Assembly (NCBI GenBank): GCA_963922205.1
Contig: CAWUHX010000077.1
Coordinates: forward strand, 1-64,000
Source of the DNA: Romanomermis culicivorax
Lineage: Eukaryota > Nematoda > Enoplea > Mermithida > Mermithidae
Reading direction: 5' to 3'
Length of the DNA: 64,000 bases
Numbering within the stretch: the stretch's first letter is position 1; every line of letters begins with the position of its first letter. The notes beneath the pieces are model-generated. The model was not told where the DNA came from. It worked only from the letters and a program-made list of their open reading frames with translations, and made no database searches. This document shows, piece by piece, positions 46,253 through 64,000 of the stretch. Made by a program: the position numbers and the translations under genes.

Positions 46253-47491
46253 CAGTGTTTTTTTCCCACATAATGCACTATAATGTGGAAAAAAATCTGG
46301 AATGTGGAAAAAATTTTTGAGGTCTTTCCACAAATGTGGAAGAAAAATTTGGGGTTTTCATATTGAAAAGATGCATTTTGGTGTATTTTAGGAGGTCCAA
46401 ATCTCAAAATTTTCCGGCGCTTCGCGCCGGTTATAACTTTAATAATCATAATTATTCATTAAGTATCTCAGGCGTGGCTTTTATCATGTCTACCTTCATT
46501 TATCACTTAATCTATAATAGTTTTCATCATCTTAAACGTAGTACCTCATGTTTTAATTGATAATCTTCAACATTTTATCATAATATCATACCTGTAAGAC
46601 CTCTGACCAGTTGGGGGGGGGGGGTAGAAAAAAGTCGAAATTTCTCTCAAAAAAGGCCAAAAAACATACACTTTTTTGCAAATTTTTTTAATTTTTTTCC
46701 AAACTGGGGGGGGGGGGTGGATGATTTTGGGTACAGGGTTGGCCAAGCTGGGGGGGGGGCCCAACCCCCCAAGTACAGGTATGCATAATATTCAATGAAG
46801 ATTTGCATTTTTTCCTTTTGAGAAAAATCAATATGTACGTCAAGTCCCTATGCTTTATGATGCGATTATTTCTTTGCTAACAAAAACTCAATTCAAAAGC
46901 TTCATGGAAATATCTTTCGGAAATTTATACTCTTCTTACTCATATATTTTCGACCAAGTTCATGAATGTTTACAAATAAATTACAGATTTTAAAATTTTT
47001 CAAGTAAAATTCTAGAAATTACGACTGTTGAACACAAAATTGGAATCTAATTCTTGAAATAAATGTTCGGAAAATTGATTTTCCAGCATCCTAGAATGTC
47101 AATATATCCAAAAAATTTTCCGGCGCTTGGCGCCGGAAAGACCATTTTTTTGGGCTTTCGCTTGTCATTATAGAGGACTTGACCACTGATTTCTTGTGTA
47201 ATTCAAGTCAATTATGCTCTTGGATAGTTTGCTAGAAAATTTGTTCAACAATGCTTGTAGATTAGGCTTTTAAGTCGAACATTTCAATTTTTTCTTCAAT
47301 TTTAATGAATTAACTTCTCTAAAAACACCGGAAGGCTTGAAAAAGCTCAAAAACAGTGCGATAAAGCGTCTGTGAGCATTTTAAAGCCAAAAAACGAGGA
47401 TTTTAAGACGAAAAAAATTTTTTTCCACATGTGGAAAAAAATTTGACCCCTTTTCACATTTGTGAAAAAAAGTACGTGGAAAAAAACAGTG
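46253..47491. mobile_element. Family A hAT-type MITE, third in the chain (A2), with nested family I
   Basis: It starts CAGTGTTTTTTTCCCAC and ends GGAAAAAAACAGTG, inverted relative to A1. Its target duplication ggtgtaag starts with the last base of B1. On the right it is completed beyond the next insertion. It carries GC hairpins near 46411 and 47120 and a family I copy at 46587-46783. Confidence 0.88.
46587..46783. mobile_element. Family I MITE inside A2
   Basis: It begins CATACCTGTAAGACC and ends AAGTACAGGTATG with a perfect 8-bp target duplication (cataatat). It contains three G-runs of 9 or more. Confidence 0.9.
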
Positions 47492-47495
47492 GGTG

Positions 47496-48336
47496 CAGCG
47501 TTTTTTTGTGCACGGACATTTGTGCCAATTGGCACAAGAGGCCAAAAAAATTTGTGCCAATGGCACAAAAAAATTTTTTTCACTAGAGACATTACTAAAA
47601 ACTGCGGAACAGTTTTAGGCCAAAAGGTTGATAAAAAGTTAACGTTTAACGCATTAATTTTTTGTAAAAATCGTGCCCAACCTATTTTTCAGCTAACAAT
47701 GTCAGTGATAAAAGAAAAAACTGTGCAACAAAATATTTCACGAAATCCCAAAAAGAAATGGAATGCTGAGACAATTCAAATAGCTCTAGGATTGTTTAGG
47801 AAGTTGAAATTGATTCAATTTTCGACTACGAACGAATATCTATGTTGTATGTATATTTAACAACCATGTAAAGAATAGAGAAAATAAAGTCGAAAATAGT
47901 GTTAATTTTCGATCGAAACATTGTACCATTATCAACGATATCGATTTTTTTATTTGAATCAATCAAACACAAAAAGTAAGAATTTCAGTTTTAAATCCGA
48001 ATCTGACTGAATGAAGAGAGAATATTTAGAACTTTTTTTCACTCATCAGTCTTGATAGCCTATAAAGTTTGCTGCAAAGATACTAATACACTGTTCGAAA
48101 AGAAATCATTTGCGTTCGGGTCAAATATACGAATAGGAAATATTATATTCATTAATTCGGCGCCAAGCGCCGAAAATTTTTTGCATTTTCAGCCCCTAAA
48201 ACGTCTAAAAATCAAGGAAATTTAATGTTTGACCAGCCAAAAAATTTGTGCCAATTGGCACAAACGCTCAAAATTTTCTGTGCCATTCCAAATTTTTTTG
48301 TGCCAAAAACCATGTTTTGGCACAAAAAAAACACTG
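47496..48336. mobile_element. Family B hAT-type MITE, fourth in the chain (B2)
   Basis: It starts CAGCGTTTTTTTGTGCACG and ends GGCACAAAAAAAACACTG. The perfect 8-bp target duplication agtgggtg begins with the last four bases of A2. Confidence 0.92.
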
Positions 48337-48757
48337 AGTGGGTGTAAGTGACTTAATTTATTTTTTACAACTATAACAACAGTGAAGCGGTGATTTGTGT
48401 TGCATGCACTGCTTGCAACAACAAACTTGCTGAACACTTGACAAAGCTGACTTCAAATCGCCGAATAATTAGTTTGATCGGGTAGTAAATCAACACTTCT
48501 CACACTTAAGTACCAACAAAATCAGACATATGTTACAGTAAACTTCCCGTTTACAAAGTATATATACGTTCATAACCAGTAAATCATACAAAAATATAAA
48601 TTTAACGTACGTTTTTGGCGCACTCTTCACTGAGAAAAATTCGTTAACAAATTTTGGAAACGTAACTTTCGGACTTGCGTGACTATTACAGTAATACCAA
48701 TTTTTCAAAACTGGGTACTCGCCCATCACATTTTTTCGATAAACAACAACAATTTTT

Positions 48758-62956
<14,199 letters not shown>

Positions 62957-63183
62957 TTTTTCATAACGAGATGAAAAAACATCGTTTTGAGCACAAAAAA
63001 CAGGCTTTCATAAGAGTTAATAAAATCAATTGAAAAATTGGACATCGACTAGTGTTTCAGAACCTACAGTAATAGATTCTGCGTGCATCAAAATTAACAT
63101 GTCAATAATAACATGCTTAATATTAGATGAAAAACCAAAAAACACGCGAATCAGACGATCGTAGCATGAAAACTGCGCAAACT

Positions 63184-63423
63184 TTATTTTTTAGACACGC
63201 CCCGTAGAAATTGCTGCCCCCGGAAACGTTTTGGGCGAACCGTGAATCGAACGTAGACGTCACGGCCGAATAAATTACTCAAATCTTGGGACGATTCTTT
63301 GCTGACGGCTTTCAATTTGACGTCGGCCGGTCCAGTGATCATTGGCACGAAACGTTCGTGTTCGCAAATAATTTCCATCAAAATACATAACGTGTCGAAT
63401 TCGTTGACTTCCCAAGAAATGAT
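63184..63423 (-). CDS. C-terminal exon of an unidentified gene upstream of DCAF8
   Basis: The minus-strand frame runs from a TTTTTTCAAG acceptor at about 63424 to a TAA stop, 79 residues beginning IISWEVNEFDTLCILMEI, with KAVSKESSQDLSNLFG in the middle and ending RGVSKK. Base usage resembles the conserved exons nearby, and the acceptor and stop fit a last exon. I do not recognise the family. The poly(A) signal AATAAA overlaps the stop codon. The stop is 227 bp from the DCAF8 start codon on the same strand. Earlier exons would lie beyond the window. Confidence 0.6.
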   Translation of the reverse strand: MISWEVNEFDTLCILMEIICEHERFVPMITGPADVKLKAVSKESSQDLSNLFGRDVYVRFTVRPKRFRGQQFLRGVSKK

Positions 63424-63565
63424 CTTGAAAAAATGAAAATTTTTCAGCATCAAAATCAGCAACATGAAAACGAAAGTCCCTTTCTGGACGTAGTCGTTAA
63501 AAATTTGATTTTTTGACGTTTCAGACGAAATTTTTTTGCATGAAAACCAACAAAATGAACATTTT

Positions 63566-63770
63566 CATATATGTAAGACCTCCGGTCAGTTTAGGGGGAA
63601 AGGGGATAGGGTAAATTTAAAATTCGTGGTGTGGGTGTATACATTTTTTCTAAAATCTTGGGGTCTACAAAAAGTCCAAAAAAACCGAAAAGTTTCCCAA
63701 AAAATGCTTGTTTTCCCAATTTTTTCGCGTTTGGGAGGGGAGCATCCCTCCAAAATTTACGTAGTATAGT
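63566..63770. mobile_element. Family I-like copy, right end unclear
   Basis: The left end ATATATGTAAGACCTCCGG and the internal AAAAAGTCCAAAAAAACC and GGGGAGCATCCC segments resemble family I. It probably lies in an intron of the unidentified gene. Confidence 0.5.
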
Positions 63771-64000
63771 CTATTTTTTCCTAAATGAGCCTCGGCGCGC
63801 AGAAAGATGTTCGTGTAAATAATAAACAACCTACGCATAATATGAACACATATTTTTCTCGAGTTGACAGTAGCCAGGCGAACAAATTGAGGAAAAAAGA
63901 TTGCGATCTACAAAGCAATTTCATTGTCTGCTGACTGATTTCTATGACTCATTTTACTTTCCGAGGCTCATTTGAAAACGAATAGACTATAGGACCGACA

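Overview
The window looks like nuclear DNA of an intron-rich, AT-rich animal. A nematode is the most likely source. The reasons are a MEC-8-like protein with two RRM domains, short TTTTCAG/TTTTTAG splice acceptors, and two head-to-tail gene pairs spaced like nematode operons. The lineage is an inference; the animal origin rests on five orthologues that can be read exon by exon.

Layout. 1-1668: two copies of a repeat in inverted orientation (about 615-bp arms) around a TA microsatellite. 2353-4203 (+): the last two exons of a RalGAP-alpha-like gene. 4300-6000: a decayed tandem array carrying a short transposon. 6300-9110: no gene seen. 9111-21011 (+): a mec-8/RBPMS-like RNA-binding protein gene with about nine exons. 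21274-34068 (-): LACTB, a serine beta-lactamase-like protein, six exons, convergent with mec-8; its introns hold an intron-containing tRNA-Tyr, a dead mariner, two hAT elements and several MITEs. 34240-39346 (-): farnesyl diphosphate synthase, eight exons, ending only 171 bp upstream of the LACTB start codon on the same strand. 39403-48336: about 9 kb made almost wholly of nested DNA transposons. 48758-62956 (-): DCAF8, a WD40 Cul4 substrate receptor, twelve exons, large introns full of transposons. 63184-63423 (-): the last exon of an unidentified gene just upstream of DCAF8.

The gene models join in consistent splice phase: LACTB 450 aa, FPPS 378 aa, DCAF8 634 aa, mec-8 about 419 aa (its last exon is uncertain). 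Exons were found by reading similarity to known families and by phase, without computation; ends may be off by a base or two.

The most notable structure is the transposon landscape. At least eight short non-autonomous families (called A-I here) have terminal inverted repeats and 8-bp target duplications, many perfect, as hAT elements do. At 44698-48336 four elements of two families (A-B-A-B) were inserted one after another, each at the right-hand end of the previous one, so that each new target duplication includes terminal bases of the older element. Several families with different ends also share one GC-rich hairpin (CCGGCGCnnnGCGCCGG type), and one family carries long G-runs.
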